Shown here: piece after piece, positions 12,101 through 17,905 of the stretch
Numbering within the stretch: position 1 is the first letter of the stretch
Layout: every line of letters starts with the position of its first letter
Origin: a virus
DNA length: 23,226 nt
Direction: 5' to 3' (one strand)
IMG/VR virus record: IMGVR_UViG_3300022602_000444
Span: 1 to 23,226 of that record
Program-made: the position numbers and the translations under genes
The notes under the pieces: generated by a model
What the model was told of the DNA's origin: nothing
What the model saw: the letters and a program-made list of their open reading frames with translations, nothing else
Databases searched by the model: none

Positions 12101-14474
12101 GTCCCTGTAATGTATTACCGTTTAAACAAAGCACAGTTTGATCAACCAATGCTGGACTATCATCTGTGGCTGTCAATGCAATTATTGGCTCTGCAATCAA
12201 TGGTGGAACTGTGTCTGGGGTAATAAAATTAACCTGATAGACTGTGCGTCGTACCACTGGGTCTAAATCAGCAGCAAATACGACCCTGTTACCTTGAGCA
12301 AGTTGGTATCCGTCGGTGTTAAACCCTATGCTGCCGTTTACTGTTCTAAGTGCGTCTGTTTGTGTAAAATCAATTATACTAACTGGAGTTTTTCCTTCTG
12401 TACCAAAATTGAATAGTCGTGTGCCAGCACGGAATTCTAATATGGGTCGTCGTGCACGGAATTGATTGTCTAATACTGGAACTGTGTTATTATAAGCGGC
12501 CGCAGCCAAAATAACATCTAGATGAGTCCAACGATTACTGCGAGTCCAAGGATTCAAATCTCCACTGGCACGATTAATAGTAAGATAATCTGGAACTATA
12601 GGAGTGCCAGATGGATAAGAACTACTAACATCTGCATGTTCTTGTACAATATACGGTTCTGGTGTAACAAAATTTGTTGTTGGTAGTAGTTGAATTGCAG
12701 AACCTACTCCTTCAACCCAGTACGAATTATTTTCATAACTGGTAGGCAAAGTAGATCCTCTAAAAGTTACTATCATGCCATTGGTAAATGTTACTCCATT
12801 AGGACTGGTGTAATTTTTTTGTCCAATGATTGTAGAAATATCCAATGTGGATGCAGAAGTTTGATCAATGAGTCTAATAGTCCCAAAGATATTCGGGTCT
12901 GTTCCGTCTTGGTACCAAAGCACGCTACGTGCGGCAGTCAGCAAAGGTATTTGTTCAAAGTAGCCGTTGGCATCTTTGTACCACTGTGTACTTGCCCACT
13001 GATTGCCAAACAACACAGTAAATTTGTCTAGGTCTAGCACGGGCGCAATGCTGGTCAAGGACAAATATACACGACCTCCAGAATCAGTCTGATATTGTAT
13101 TCTCCATACACTGTATTGTTGTGCTGTATCTGTAATAAAAGTAGTTTGATCAAATGGCAAGCTATCAAAGCTACCGGGCAGACCATTTTGCCCAGTCAAC
13201 AACGGATCAAAAGGAGTTGTAATATCCCATCCCTGTGTAGAAGTAAAAACAATCGTGCGGCCATTTAAATTTGTTATTCCATCTATGCCATCAGGATTAG
13301 CTGCATAAAAATTGTCAATGTATTGATTATTAACTTGATCAAATTGCAAAGAAGTTGAAATAAGATCAACTGTGCCGTTGTTCAATAGCAACGGAGTCAA
13401 GTTGTAATAAAAACTCTGTGCGTCACTGAGCGGCACATCAAATGTCACAGTGCCAAGATCAATACCGTTGTTGGTCACACCCAGCACAGTTCTGCTGCTG
13501 ATATTAGGAGTAGCAGGTATCTGCCCATTCACACCAGGATCGGTTTGAATCCAAAAATCATTGCCAGTACCTGGTGTTGCATCAATAATATTAAACTGTC
13601 CGCGCAGATTAAATTCTACGGGATTACAATAGTAAAGCGTGTCAGGTGCATCTTGCGGTACAGTAAATATAATTTGACCATCACTGGCACCGTTGTTTAT
13701 CACTCCTTCTGTGTATACATTTACTATGCCTAAACTGGCAATAGTTTTAATATAAAAAGGAAATGCACCTGTAAGTGAAAGATTAAAATAGTAGGTATTA
13801 CCCCGAACTAGTGTTAGTGTAGGATTTGATTCTTGATTAATAACATAGGCACTTGTGCCGTTGTTGGTCACACGATATGTTATGGTTTCTGTGGTATTTT
13901 GTGCCACATTGAATGTATAACTGCCGCCTTTGACCAGAGTCAGTGTGGGGTTATTTCCAGCATAGGTACTAAAAGTATAAACACCGTTGGCACGTGTCAC
14001 TGTGAAATTGCCAGTGGTTGGCACACCGGTGGCGCTAACATTAACTGCTTCTGGTCCGCTTGGTAACCAAAAATATTGAGCATAGTTTACAAATTTGTCA
14101 AAATCAACAAACGGATCCCAGGTATAATAATCACTGGTATACAAATAATCAGAGTTGTCAGTGATACCACCTTGTAGTGTAATGGCATCAGTTATACCAG
14201 GATAAGTGATAGCATCAACAATTTTAGTTGAATCTGTGGGATCAATTTGTATTACACCAGGTTCTAACTGATAGTCAGTTCGACTTTTAGTAGGCTCAAT
14301 TACATACTGATCATTGGCATTAACTCCAGGACCAACACGTTGTCCTATAAATCCTTGTGATTTTTTAAAATTAGGATTTTGAACCAATTGATCAAGGGTA
14401 GCAGATAAGAATTGCTTATTAACCGGAGTCTGGAATATGTCAGGTAAAAAATTTACAGTACGTGTTGTGGCCAT
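198..14474 (-). CDS. giant 4758-aa virion structural protein, probable baseplate/fibre-associated
   Basis: This single open frame has no internal stop. It starts at ATG 14474-14472, sharing one base with the gp6 stop (UAAUG) and preceded by GGAG seven bases upstream. It ends GVPLQETQTKAARFLRGL. I read it as a multidomain beta-rich structural protein. Seen along it: an N-terminal head with FLPDIFQTPVNKQFLSATLD (residues 9-28); a cupredoxin-like domain (217-298); an aromatic block (about 1365-1515); two W-Y-G-Y-W-W carbohydrate-binding-like modules (about 1878-1925 and 3921-3965); seven FG-GAP-like repeats (about 2290-3143); GGSGY/GGTGY hairpin segments (near 2540 and 3830); and about eleven VNG...DYT modules, densest between 4180 and 4730. 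Only about ten cysteines are present. No signal peptide, membrane helix, protease or glycosidase active site was recognised. It directly follows gp6, where T4 encodes gp7 and gp8, so I infer a peripheral baseplate or receptor-contact role. Structural assignment is fairly sure; specific function is not. Confidence 0.85.
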   Translation of the reverse strand: MATTRTVNFLPDIFQTPVNKQFLSATLDQLVQNPNFKKSQGFIGQRVGPGVNANDQYVIEPTKSRTDYQLEPGVIQIDPTDSTKIVDAITYPGITDAITLQGGITDNSDYLYTSDYYTWDPFVDFDKFVNYAQYFWLPSGPEAVNVSATGVPTTGNFTVTRANGVYTFSTYAGNNPTLTLVKGGSYTFNVAQNTTETITYRVTNNGTSAYVINQESNPTLTLVRGNTYYFNLSLTGAFPFYIKTIASLGIVNVYTEGVINNGASDGQIIFTVPQDAPDTLYYCNPVEFNLRGQFNIIDATPGTGNDFWIQTDPGVNGQIPATPNISSRTVLGVTNNGIDLGTVTFDVPLSDAQSFYYNLTPLLLNNGTVDLISTSLQFDQVNNQYIDNFYAANPDGIDGITNLNGRTIVFTSTQGWDITTPFDPLLTGQNGLPGSFDSLPFDQTTFITDTAQQYSVWRIQYQTDSGGRVYLSLTSIAPVLDLDKFTVLFGNQWASTQWYKDANGYFEQIPLLTAARSVLWYQDGTDPNIFGTIRLIDQTSASTLDISTIIGQKNYTSPNGVTFTNGMIVTFRGSTLPTSYENNSYWVEGVGSAIQLLPTTNFVTPEPYIVQEHADVSSSYPSGTPIVPDYLTINRASGDLNPWTRSNRWTHLDVILAAAAYNNTVPVLDNQFRARRPILEFRAGTRLFNFGTEGKTPVSIIDFTQTDALRTVNGSIGFNTDGYQLAQGNRVVFAADLDPVVRRTVYQVNFITPDTVPPLIAEPIIALTATDDSPALVDQTVLCLNGNTLQGQSFSFDGLNWIIEQQKLNVNQPPQFNIYDANGVSFGDSITYPSTNFHGSSLFSYAVGSGPLDLYLGFPLTYLSLSNIGDIVFDNNLYADSFNYTINSAGQTVPLSSGFVRQYSSRLTYQREIGWQTAVTQSQIRQQFQFVYDGSPAQLDIAVSTNNVVPAVQVFVNATFQESYHYRVSTTANTTTITWLTAYVPGDLIEIQVLSDQVSNQGFFQVPINLENNPLNGNSKQFTLGTIRNHYSTIAQNLIPLQGPVIGANNTRDLGNIIPYGLQILQQSSPMTLAGYFMRDPNYNIFASLDFNSREYIKFKSLLLSTVISNDYGTMTIPEILDSTIAQITVGKTSLSPFYWSDMLPTGSTFVSNSTTVSQITTSVFNTVQTYNFTESNYLGLLVYLNDVLLVRNYDYTVSPDSPVLTITVPLNVGDIVTINEYSSTIGNYVPNTPTKLGLYPKFKPEIFYDTNYLNPTLVIQGHDGSITLSFGDFRDEILLEFEKRIYDNLKNDGNPVPLTADDVIPGFFRTTDYTQAQITQILGESFLSWVGQNKVDYKTQNYIASNSFTYNYSVAGNKINEEPLLGAWRGIYRYFYDTTSPNLTPWEMLGFTEQPTWWTSRYGPVPYTSDNLVLWGDLEAGYIADPVAPYINTKYARPGLTTVIPVDSQGALLSPLDSVVGQYDPNSWRKSWVVGDGGPTEAAWWSSSSYPFAVMRLLALTRPAEFFSLFVDRDLYRYNAEFDQYLYNNRYRINANEVQVYGNGSSKASYINWIIDYNQQLGVNSSSALTQDLANLDVRLCYRMAGFTDKKYASIYLEKSSPESQNASLLLPPESWNLLLYANQPFKEVVYSSIIVQQLESGFSVYGYSNVQPYFPTLVSSTNNITQTVSAGGITVTVPAKYTNNIVNVPYGYNFSNAAIVVDFILSYGVFLTSQGMVFDGIQNGYVLNWPQMAQEFLYWSQQGWAPGTIINLNPGGSKISVYQPGAVVAAVTSLTPENQLTDQNKQSIKSNNLIIVRDGDTFSISSATNQTISYLDLKFTNYENMAVLDNVSIFNDLIYDPITAERQNRVAWKSSISSDWDGTLNAQGFILNQNNVIQWQPNVKYTKGEIVIYKNNYWSALNIIQPSQTFDYANWVKSNYAMIDQGLLPNIPNKADQQANSYNIYDANLASDNDLLAFGLTGFRPRQYMVDLNLDDVSQIQIYQGFIGSKGTNLSAELFTRANLGRETGDYNIYENWGILVGTYGANANRSWFEINLNQALLTSNPSTVQIIQPGETSQADQTIYLSNLWSESYAIPTTDILPTTYNTNLDTALPSAGYVNINDVDITVFNLNNPANIDANINTIGDGTVIWVAQINSYDWGIYRCVQVPGQMNVLSNNLNATSVVQFNKTHGLAIGNTIIIKYFNDAVNGVYRVLSVPSSTTVVIAFAFTNTNQSQIIGTGLVFYLESMRVSQASNIINLPYAKALVPGATAWVDNDGNGHWEVLEKTAPFSTTDLLKPYELFDNSLFGTSISQTIDHYSVLVGSPNANSGSGLIYTYRKSNTVPYVNNIILSLSATDTAGYGNSVMFGSKNWAVAGASASNSNAGYATVLYQVPGTNDYLQTQLLVAPDQNFSAINFGAVTAISQNEHWIYISAPGANTVYAYSRVDIPFQSVTYTTNGTQTAFNWSDSILIDPSHPNQIGVSLNNAVLKYGVDYYINSNVIQFYTAPFSGLSLTIARRQNAQLDTQTYVNVQQNSTTGSGSGAKFTVVNTRGVYNTALTNGGTGYAVGNTLTISYTQVCPDGSSANNLVITVTGVNLGAITEFTSSGTGISTNNNFALATYFYTITDIYSFTVIVDGVLQRPYIDYTFTAGALTFVVIPDAGAIIEVTASTYWQYVDSITGSDLGMDAVFGSSITTSTDGRQLIIGTINDTAGTVSDAGAVYAYDRSLINYQITSTTQNTYAIPGSVTAPVAVLLNNAYLTNTAQYINGQYTISGSNIVLSSDVVLTIGDTLTIETNQFNLIEKIIAKTPTTASAFGSAVVICPNDCSVYIGAPTSSQAGPPESGMVERLVNQSRIYGVTTSTIANPPLTAGHTIRINGFEIAVPSIPNNNIAGLVAAINAANVPNAVASITPDVLFVGDGTTQVYNVGSVYSAADSYTTVVYVNSVLQTSGVDYTYNNNTQQILFTTAPASKSAISVISGRMTVSVINATSASPFNKLSVLPGLVNSAFDAIGFTTYVWTQDILSPSPTDYAYFGTSISVNSGAINLVVGAPNGNVYEQMTFDSGTTYFDERSTTFFDAIANSGVTYTYDYLPSSSVSLMNPGAFIFGQQIYNSGLLTGDQFGTAVNYVGGRLLVGAPGSDLGNGTTNYGEAYVFDNPTGALAWEVKYYQQPVVDTNLLDSVYSYDKLLNSTQTYYDFIDPLQGKILGAARQNIDYIGAVDPANYNQGSVHNVGTSWGAAHVGEIWWDTNRVRFINPNQDDIVYASKRWAQLFPGSNVDIYQWIESSVAPANYTGQGTPLSTISYTVATTVDVNGIFVTNYYFWVRGISTINTAVGKTLSTTGIAGYISNPIGSGIPYIAGLNASTIAIYNANSLLSAQDTILHVGYDRQATTADVHVEYAFIADGRPDSFLNANLYRKLLDSFCGVDTLGNLVPDPMLSPGQQYGVQFRPRQSMFANRFVALQNYLTRANNVLAQYPISETRSFNLLNSSESKPAPNTGAWNFEVPNLEVLGYQNLAQVPLGYLYLVDSDSSQSGRWTIYQVAQGGLPGQRVLDLVRIQNYDTPLYWTYITWYLPGYNSSTQIVATVANYADLSTLTLATAPIGSSVKVTANSQGKFEIYQRTATGWTRVALQDGTIAFDSVLWNYALGPYGFDAEVFDAQYFDQEPVIETRQIIRALNEEIYVDDLLLERNQSLILMFNFIYSEFTSPEWLIKTSYIDVDHKIRALLPYQLYQPDNQTFVEDYIQEVKPYHTQILNFNLIYNGMDVYDGSLTDYDVPAYWDTDLEIPQFVSPVLTPYTSSLSTVENFNSDAAANAAIWLKFPWNQWYNNYLLEIQDVVVVNGGSGYDYNNPPTVTVSGTCIIPATMTATVNGSGVITAINIITPGQGYSTTATITFTSTSGSGAIAIAQMGNGLIRSIRTVIKYDRYEYQSNIVEWQSNVVYTQGTQVRYLNVVWSAKATQSSTQFLPSEWTLVSADSLSGVNRTMGFYTPTENQPGLSLPLLINGIDYPGVQVTAPSYKQNTGFDVGNFDINPWDNYFISPAGFITYDPGILDVQYSSLYLDLYLGTRPTDINVAGGAYISPYSSHAPEELVPGAEFDTLDFRVYTTPGADWLGQGFGFPFIGKRYVYDPANPVAYFGDLLPFPMVVLTWNITTGLGVEPSAYDWVNYNYTLTQGANAGDIIQIAVVATGGGNQLLSNTYVGSDIGNIIIIPFPISAISGFVIYDGEYGPLVEGVDYTYATYSENKTQINFAYSFGSTDRINLTCLGYAATGPTYSWSLPVFQTITITDSTVLTYTLTNSLQGTNPANIIITRNGVRARPAEGISYISNGSQTVYALPDNGGYNQSIISDSDVTVYVNSQSLTLNVDYVVNAYVSATPRTITLTTAAATGSTILISVSTAAQYSISGDQLTFNPAAGLSPQVGDIIEIITWNDTREQQLLTQVFVGPTSSGVYVGEGFDTTLFDSGTTNFESGSFDYGTSVPVQTNTFDVGFPILNPERILITVNGHWLFNGDGYSVKGSTITLTGPVISTIDVVAITSFTQYVVPEAMAFRIFQDMRGVQATYRITASTTTTVTQSVSATDDIIYVANANALIEPNLADNIWGALTIGGERIMYRIRNTTDNTVSSLLRGTAGTAAAPHAVGDTVYNIGPGNLLPVDYQNYIVANNSLGDGSTTIFVANDIDTSQEPSDIRNQTVEVYVGGSLQTSGYTITNDNPVTVTFVTAPANGSEVTILVRRGVTWYAPGSGTPSNGVPLQETQTKAARFLRGL
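276..1937 (-). repeat. C-terminal array of VNG...DYT beta modules in the giant protein
   Basis: Residues of roughly 4180-4733 carry at least five divergent copies of a module of about 40-60 residues: a beta strand with V/I-x-V/I-N-G/S, a turn, G-V-D-Y-T or a variant, then I-T-F/L-x-T-A-P/A-x-x-G-S and a final strand. Clear examples contain VYVNSQSLTLNVDY (near 4345), ITVNGHWLFNGDGYSV (near 4491) and VYVGGSLQTSGYTI (near 4685). A different segment interrupts the array near 4595-4630 with TIGGERIMYR and LLRGTAGTAAAPHA. Six further copies lie upstream near residues 952, 1181, 2465, 2619, 2739 and 2928. The fold is inferred to be an Ig-like or fibronectin-like sandwich. Confidence 0.6.
2580..2714 (-). 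other. carbohydrate-binding-like module, copy 2 (giant protein residues ~3921-3965)
   Basis: The segment carries W3924, Y3930, G3933, Y3938, W3943-x-A and W3959. This W-x5-Y-x2-G-x4-Y-x4-W-x-A...W spacing resembles family 5/12 carbohydrate-binding modules, which use the aromatics to bind polysaccharide. Spacing matches the other copy at 8700-8843 except for one residue before the last Trp. Binding is inferred, not shown. Confidence 0.5.
5046..7607 (-). repeat. seven FG-GAP-like repeats, putative beta-propeller (giant protein residues ~2290-3143)
   Basis: Seven segments share the pattern F/Y-G-x-x-V/I...hydrophobic-hydrophobic-G/S-A/S...G-x-(V/I/A)-Y-x-Y: near residues 2291 (FGTSISQ...VLVGSPNA), 2343 (YGNSVMF...AVAGASA), 2400 (FGAVTAI...YISAPGAN), 2675 (FGSSITT...IIGTIND), 2800 (FGSAVVI...YIGAPTS), 3019 (FGTSISV...VVGAPNG) and 3107 (FGTAVNY...LVGAPGS). 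In integrin alpha chains seven such repeats form one seven-bladed propeller. Blades 3-4, 4-5 and 5-6 are separated by inserted VNG...DYT modules. The calcium-binding DxDxDG loops of integrins are not evident. Confidence 0.6.
8700..8843 (-). other. carbohydrate-binding-like module, copy 1 (giant protein residues ~1878-1925)
   Basis: The segment shows W1881, Y1887, G1890, Y1895, W1900-x-A and W1917 in the aromatic spacing of family 5/12 carbohydrate-binding modules. It is about 2040 residues upstream of the second copy, and the rest of the two sequences is diverged. A role in contact with surface glycans is an inference from the motif only. Confidence 0.5.
9930..10382 (-). other. aromatic-rich conserved-looking core of the giant protein (residues ~1365-1515)
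   Basis: This block is dense in Trp, Tyr, Pro and Gly: PWEMLGFTEQPTWW at 1386-1399, then YGPVPY, LVLWGDL, WRKSWVVGDGGPTEAAWW and PAEFFSLFVDRDLY. From memory it looks like the best conserved part of very large phage structural proteins, more so than the flanking repeat modules. I know no fold or activity for it. It would make a good anchor for homology searches because it is not low-complexity. Confidence 0.4.
13581..13826 (-). other. cupredoxin-like domain with lost copper ligands (giant protein residues 217-298)
   Basis: The segment opens with NPTLTLVRGNTYYFNLS, continues with PFYIKT, GVINNGASDGQIIFTVP and closes with DTLYYCNPVEFNLRGQFNI. Phage cupredoxin-like domains of this pattern usually end in a C-x-x-H-x-x-M-x-G metal site. 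Here the Cys remains (residue 283) but the expected His and Met are replaced. A partial copy of the opening strand, NPTLTLVKGGSYTFNV, sits 42 residues upstream at 175-190. I infer a structural, non-metal-binding domain. Confidence 0.55.
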
Positions 14475-17400
14475 TAAATTACTCCGCTACCAGGGGCAGT
14501 CTGTAGATTTGTACTGGTCAATGCAGTTATAACTTGTATGTCATTGACTGTGGCACCATTGACAAAAATTTGATTTGGTGCGCATCTTATTTCATATAGG
14601 TCACCAAAACTCTTTTGTGGATTGAGTGGAACCAATACCACTGAACTAACCACATCACCTATTTGTTGATGTATGTAAGCAGCCAATTCTGAAAAATAAA
14701 ATGTTTGCCCAAAGTCCCATACTGCTATGTCAAAGTATGCATTCATGTTGGCCACAACTAAATTTTTGATTTCGTTAGTGCTGGCTGTACTTTGAATTGA
14801 CTGTATGACTTTAATAGTTGCTCGCAATGCAGGGTCTGCTTTGCTGCCAAACAAGGGTTGGAACTGCACTGAATTCAATATCATGTTGTCAGATATCATT
14901 TTATAATTTTGCAATCCCACGTAAGCAGTGGTCAAGTCATCAATTGTGGGAGGCGACGGCAATGCCACAGTGCCTGTTGAATCATAAAGCCAATTTGTAT
15001 AGGCAGTGTAATAAGCATTGGTAGCAATGTACACGTCAATGATATTGGTTGAGCCAGGATCTATTCTACTGGTCAATGGTGAATTGTGTCGATATTGGAA
15101 ATACAATCCTTGGCGGCCGGTATAAGCAATAAAAGTTGTGTCTACAACCAATATACTGTTGCCTGACGAATCTACAGATAAATCGTAGAACACTTGATCT
15201 TGATAGGCGTAAAATACCTGTCCAAGATTGTACTGCGACATGGCCAGTTCAATTGCTCCAACTGTGGCATAATCACTGTTTACTGTTCCAGGAGCAACCA
15301 ACAAATATCTTTGTAGATTGTCAAAATCAACTGTTTGTTGTAGGAACACCAACTTGTGATTGGGGTTAACTGCAGGGGCAACTATATCGTTGAAGAAGTC
15401 AGGGTTTATAGGAATCAAATCTCCTGGTGTGGTAGCAAAGCTGACCAACACTTGGAAATCGTCGACTAGACCGTCACTCAGTATTGGTTGGTCAATGATA
15501 GTTAAAATATTGTCGCCAGGCAATGGATAATTGCTGTCAGGTTGACTGTTAACTTTTAACACATTCACATAGTCCCTGACCACTGTACCTGTGCGTGAGT
15601 CGTAGATTGGTTGATTTGTGTAAAAGAAAAATCTTGTGTCAATCACACTACCAAAATAATAGTCCAGGCTTCTTGATACCACAGTGTAATTGGCCAGGCC
15701 TGGTGCAGTGGTAGTGCACTGTATCAACCAAGAAGCATCACTGTTGGTACCAGCAGTGCTTTGTTGATTGGCCAAACTGAATGTGGCATTGACAGCCAAA
15801 TTGTTAGCAGTTATGATATACCATGTGGCAGTTATGTTGTTGTAGCCAATGCCAAAATTTTGATTTAGATAGATTTGATTAACAATACTTTGTTGGATGC
15901 TAACTGGAATGTCTGTGACAAAAACAGGAATCACTTGAGTGGGTATGGCACCAGTGGGTACAAAATTATTCAGCACCACTGGACCAACACCAGATGGAAG
16001 ATTGCCATAGCCTTGTGCAGTTCCACTTAGATACACCGCGGTAGGGCTAGCCCAGATAGATAATTTATCCCCAGCCTGGCCCGGCGTGCCTACTACTATT
16101 TGATTCTCTGCATTAAAATAATATCCGCTAGGAGGAACAAATTTGACCAAACTGCTTTCAGTTATGTACTTGGCATTGTTGCTGGCATAAGTTCCAATGG
16201 GTACTGGAACTCCTGCAGAATTTTGAAAGTAGCCGGTGGTCTCATTGGTGATTACTGTGCTTTGATGCCAAGTATAATTCAACACTGACAAGTCAGGTCT
16301 TGTAAAGTTAGCATAATAAAATTGTTGCAGGCCAGCTTTTAGCAACAACGGACTGATTTGATTGTAAACCACATCTGATATATCTGGTATGGTCAACCAC
16401 GAAAATTGAAATGCTGGCAATGTGTTTGCTTCATACAGTGCGCCATCAGCCGCAAATATATTTGTACTGGAGTATTTTCCAGTGCCGTCAACTAGATCAA
16501 GATATCGACTGGTTCCGATACTTGCACGATTCAGTGCCTTGCTTTTTAAAATACTGTTGTATTGCGTAAAAGGAAAATTGGTGTAATCTTCACCGTTGAC
16601 CATGCGATTTTGTGTGTAGTACTGTGCTGGTGCCCGTTGTTTGATTTGTTGTAGAGTTTCACGAGCCTGCGCATTGGTCACAGGAGCAGTGATACCACAG
16701 GTAAATGTTATGGTTTCAATTTGATTGGTACGGCTAACATAACTGATTGGAATGCTAACACTTTGCATTTCCTCTGGGTTGATGATATAGGTCAGTCCGT
16801 TGCTGGCACGTACATATGTGCGGAATGTGCCCACTGGTATTGTACTGAATATGCCATCACCAAAGTTTAGTATAATTTGATCGTTGGTAGCACTGGTTAT
16901 ACTGTAGATATCTCTTGTGCCTGGTGCCAATTGTTCAATGGCCGCTGCATAAACACTTTGTACAATTTGCCAGTAACTGGTTATGTTTCCTACATTGTCC
17001 AATTGATACAACCAGACGTCAGTGTTGTTGATACCTTCGATATTGATATTAACCTGACGATTGGCAATGCGTTCTGGCAAGTTAAAATCTTGATTTTGCA
17101 ACACACCTTGCTTGAAGTAAAAGAAAAATCCTGTGTTGGCACTTGAAAATCCCAGTTGATCATTTCTAAACAACACGTTAAACTGTCCGTTGGGCAAGGG
17201 AGGTGGTTCGTAAATGTAGTTTTGTCCACTGCTGGTAGCATTGACTGCTTCAAACGGCATGTTCACACCATCAATGGTTGCAGTGTAAGGTATCACAGGA
17301 AGATAGCCAGGCACAAGATTTATAGTGTACTCTTGAGTGTCAACTCCCAATATGACCTGATCATTTCCAGGATTACCAAATCGTTGTGTGTTGACCAAGG

Positions 17401-17887
17401 CGGCATTGATAATACTGGTAAATTGTTCTTGCCAGTTGAGATTACTGGGATCTGCCCAGTTCACTGTGATATTGGCAAGATTTACACCGTTATAGTCTTG
17501 AACATTTTCTGTGGTTTTGACACTGAATACTTTGAGATAGCCCGAAGCTTCTGTGTTTCGTAACGGCGAATAGCTGACCAAATTGGCTAATTTAATCACA
17601 CTGTCTCGGCGTTCTGCAGTGTCTAAATAATTTTCACGTGTGTTTAGGTCAGATCTGAATGCAAGACTTTGCCCCATAAAGGCCATGACATCCAACAAGG
17701 CAATAAATTCTGATGATTCAATGTAGTCATTGAATGTTTCTGGATAGTACAAACGCAGATAGTCTACAAAACTCTTGCGTAAGGTTTCAAAATCGTAACT
17801 TTGGAAGTCAGCTTCTCGGTAGGTTTGATAGATTCTTTTCCAATCTTCAACACCAAAAATTACTGTCTGTCTCGTAGTTGTTGCCAT
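14474..17887 (-). CDS. 6: baseplate wedge protein gp6 (T4-like), enlarged
   Basis: T4 gp6 forms the continuous wedge ring of the baseplate that holds the sheath and transmits the contraction signal. The N-terminus matches the family: FETLRKSFVDYLRLYYPETF (residues 33-52), the EFIALLDVMAFMGQSLAF helix, and YLDTAERRDSVIKLANLVSYSP (87-108). A baseplate-J-like region follows with LNFGDG near 341, VGTFRTYVRASNG, then the AQARETLQQIKQRAP stretch and RMVNGEDY near 429. The C-terminus has IKVIQS...YFDIAVWDFGQTFYFSELAAYI near 1020-1070, typical of the family end. At 1137 aa it is about 1.7 times T4 gp6 (660 aa); most of the extra length lies between about 450 and 1000. The start ATG at 17887-17885 is preceded by AGGAA five bases upstream. 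Its stop overlaps the giant gene's start by one base. Assignment is firm at the family level. Confidence 0.93.
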   Translation of the reverse strand: MATTTRQTVIFGVEDWKRIYQTYREADFQSYDFETLRKSFVDYLRLYYPETFNDYIESSEFIALLDVMAFMGQSLAFRSDLNTRENYLDTAERRDSVIKLANLVSYSPLRNTEASGYLKVFSVKTTENVQDYNGVNLANITVNWADPSNLNWQEQFTSIINAALVNTQRFGNPGNDQVILGVDTQEYTINLVPGYLPVIPYTATIDGVNMPFEAVNATSSGQNYIYEPPPLPNGQFNVLFRNDQLGFSSANTGFFFYFKQGVLQNQDFNLPERIANRQVNINIEGINNTDVWLYQLDNVGNITSYWQIVQSVYAAAIEQLAPGTRDIYSITSATNDQIILNFGDGIFSTIPVGTFRTYVRASNGLTYIINPEEMQSVSIPISYVSRTNQIETITFTCGITAPVTNAQARETLQQIKQRAPAQYYTQNRMVNGEDYTNFPFTQYNSILKSKALNRASIGTSRYLDLVDGTGKYSSTNIFAADGALYEANTLPAFQFSWLTIPDISDVVYNQISPLLLKAGLQQFYYANFTRPDLSVLNYTWHQSTVITNETTGYFQNSAGVPVPIGTYASNNAKYITESSLVKFVPPSGYYFNAENQIVVGTPGQAGDKLSIWASPTAVYLSGTAQGYGNLPSGVGPVVLNNFVPTGAIPTQVIPVFVTDIPVSIQQSIVNQIYLNQNFGIGYNNITATWYIITANNLAVNATFSLANQQSTAGTNSDASWLIQCTTTAPGLANYTVVSRSLDYYFGSVIDTRFFFYTNQPIYDSRTGTVVRDYVNVLKVNSQPDSNYPLPGDNILTIIDQPILSDGLVDDFQVLVSFATTPGDLIPINPDFFNDIVAPAVNPNHKLVFLQQTVDFDNLQRYLLVAPGTVNSDYATVGAIELAMSQYNLGQVFYAYQDQVFYDLSVDSSGNSILVVDTTFIAYTGRQGLYFQYRHNSPLTSRIDPGSTNIIDVYIATNAYYTAYTNWLYDSTGTVALPSPPTIDDLTTAYVGLQNYKMISDNMILNSVQFQPLFGSKADPALRATIKVIQSIQSTASTNEIKNLVVANMNAYFDIAVWDFGQTFYFSELAAYIHQQIGDVVSSVVLVPLNPQKSFGDLYEIRCAPNQIFVNGATVNDIQVITALTSTNLQTAPGSGVI
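14482..14485 (-). promoter_or_regulatory. ribosome-binding site GGAG for the giant gene
   Basis: GGAG lies seven bases upstream of the ATG at 14474, inside the last codons of gp6. Together with the UAAUG overlap it fixes the start of the 4758-aa frame and suggests translation is partly coupled to gp6. Confidence 0.6.
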
Positions 17888-17892
17888 GTCGC

Positions 17893-17897
17893 TTCCT
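17893..17897 (-). promoter_or_regulatory. ribosome-binding site AGGAA for gp6
   Basis: AGGAA is five bases upstream of the gp6 ATG at 17887, in the only intergenic gap of any size in the window (17888-17932). It supports this ATG as the true start. Confidence 0.65.
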
Positions 17898-17905
17898 ATT
17901 TTTAT

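Noticed and set aside
4934-14066. Possible split of the giant gene into several smaller genes with internal starts
   Set aside because: No internal stops or frameshifts interrupt the frame, the sequence composition is coding throughout, and repeat modules cross any plausible internal boundaries.
17156-17563. Plus-strand open frame of 135 codons inside gp6
   Set aside because: It lies entirely antisense to a firmly assigned gene and shows no family resemblance or ribosome-binding site that I can see; likewise for the other plus-strand frames in the window.
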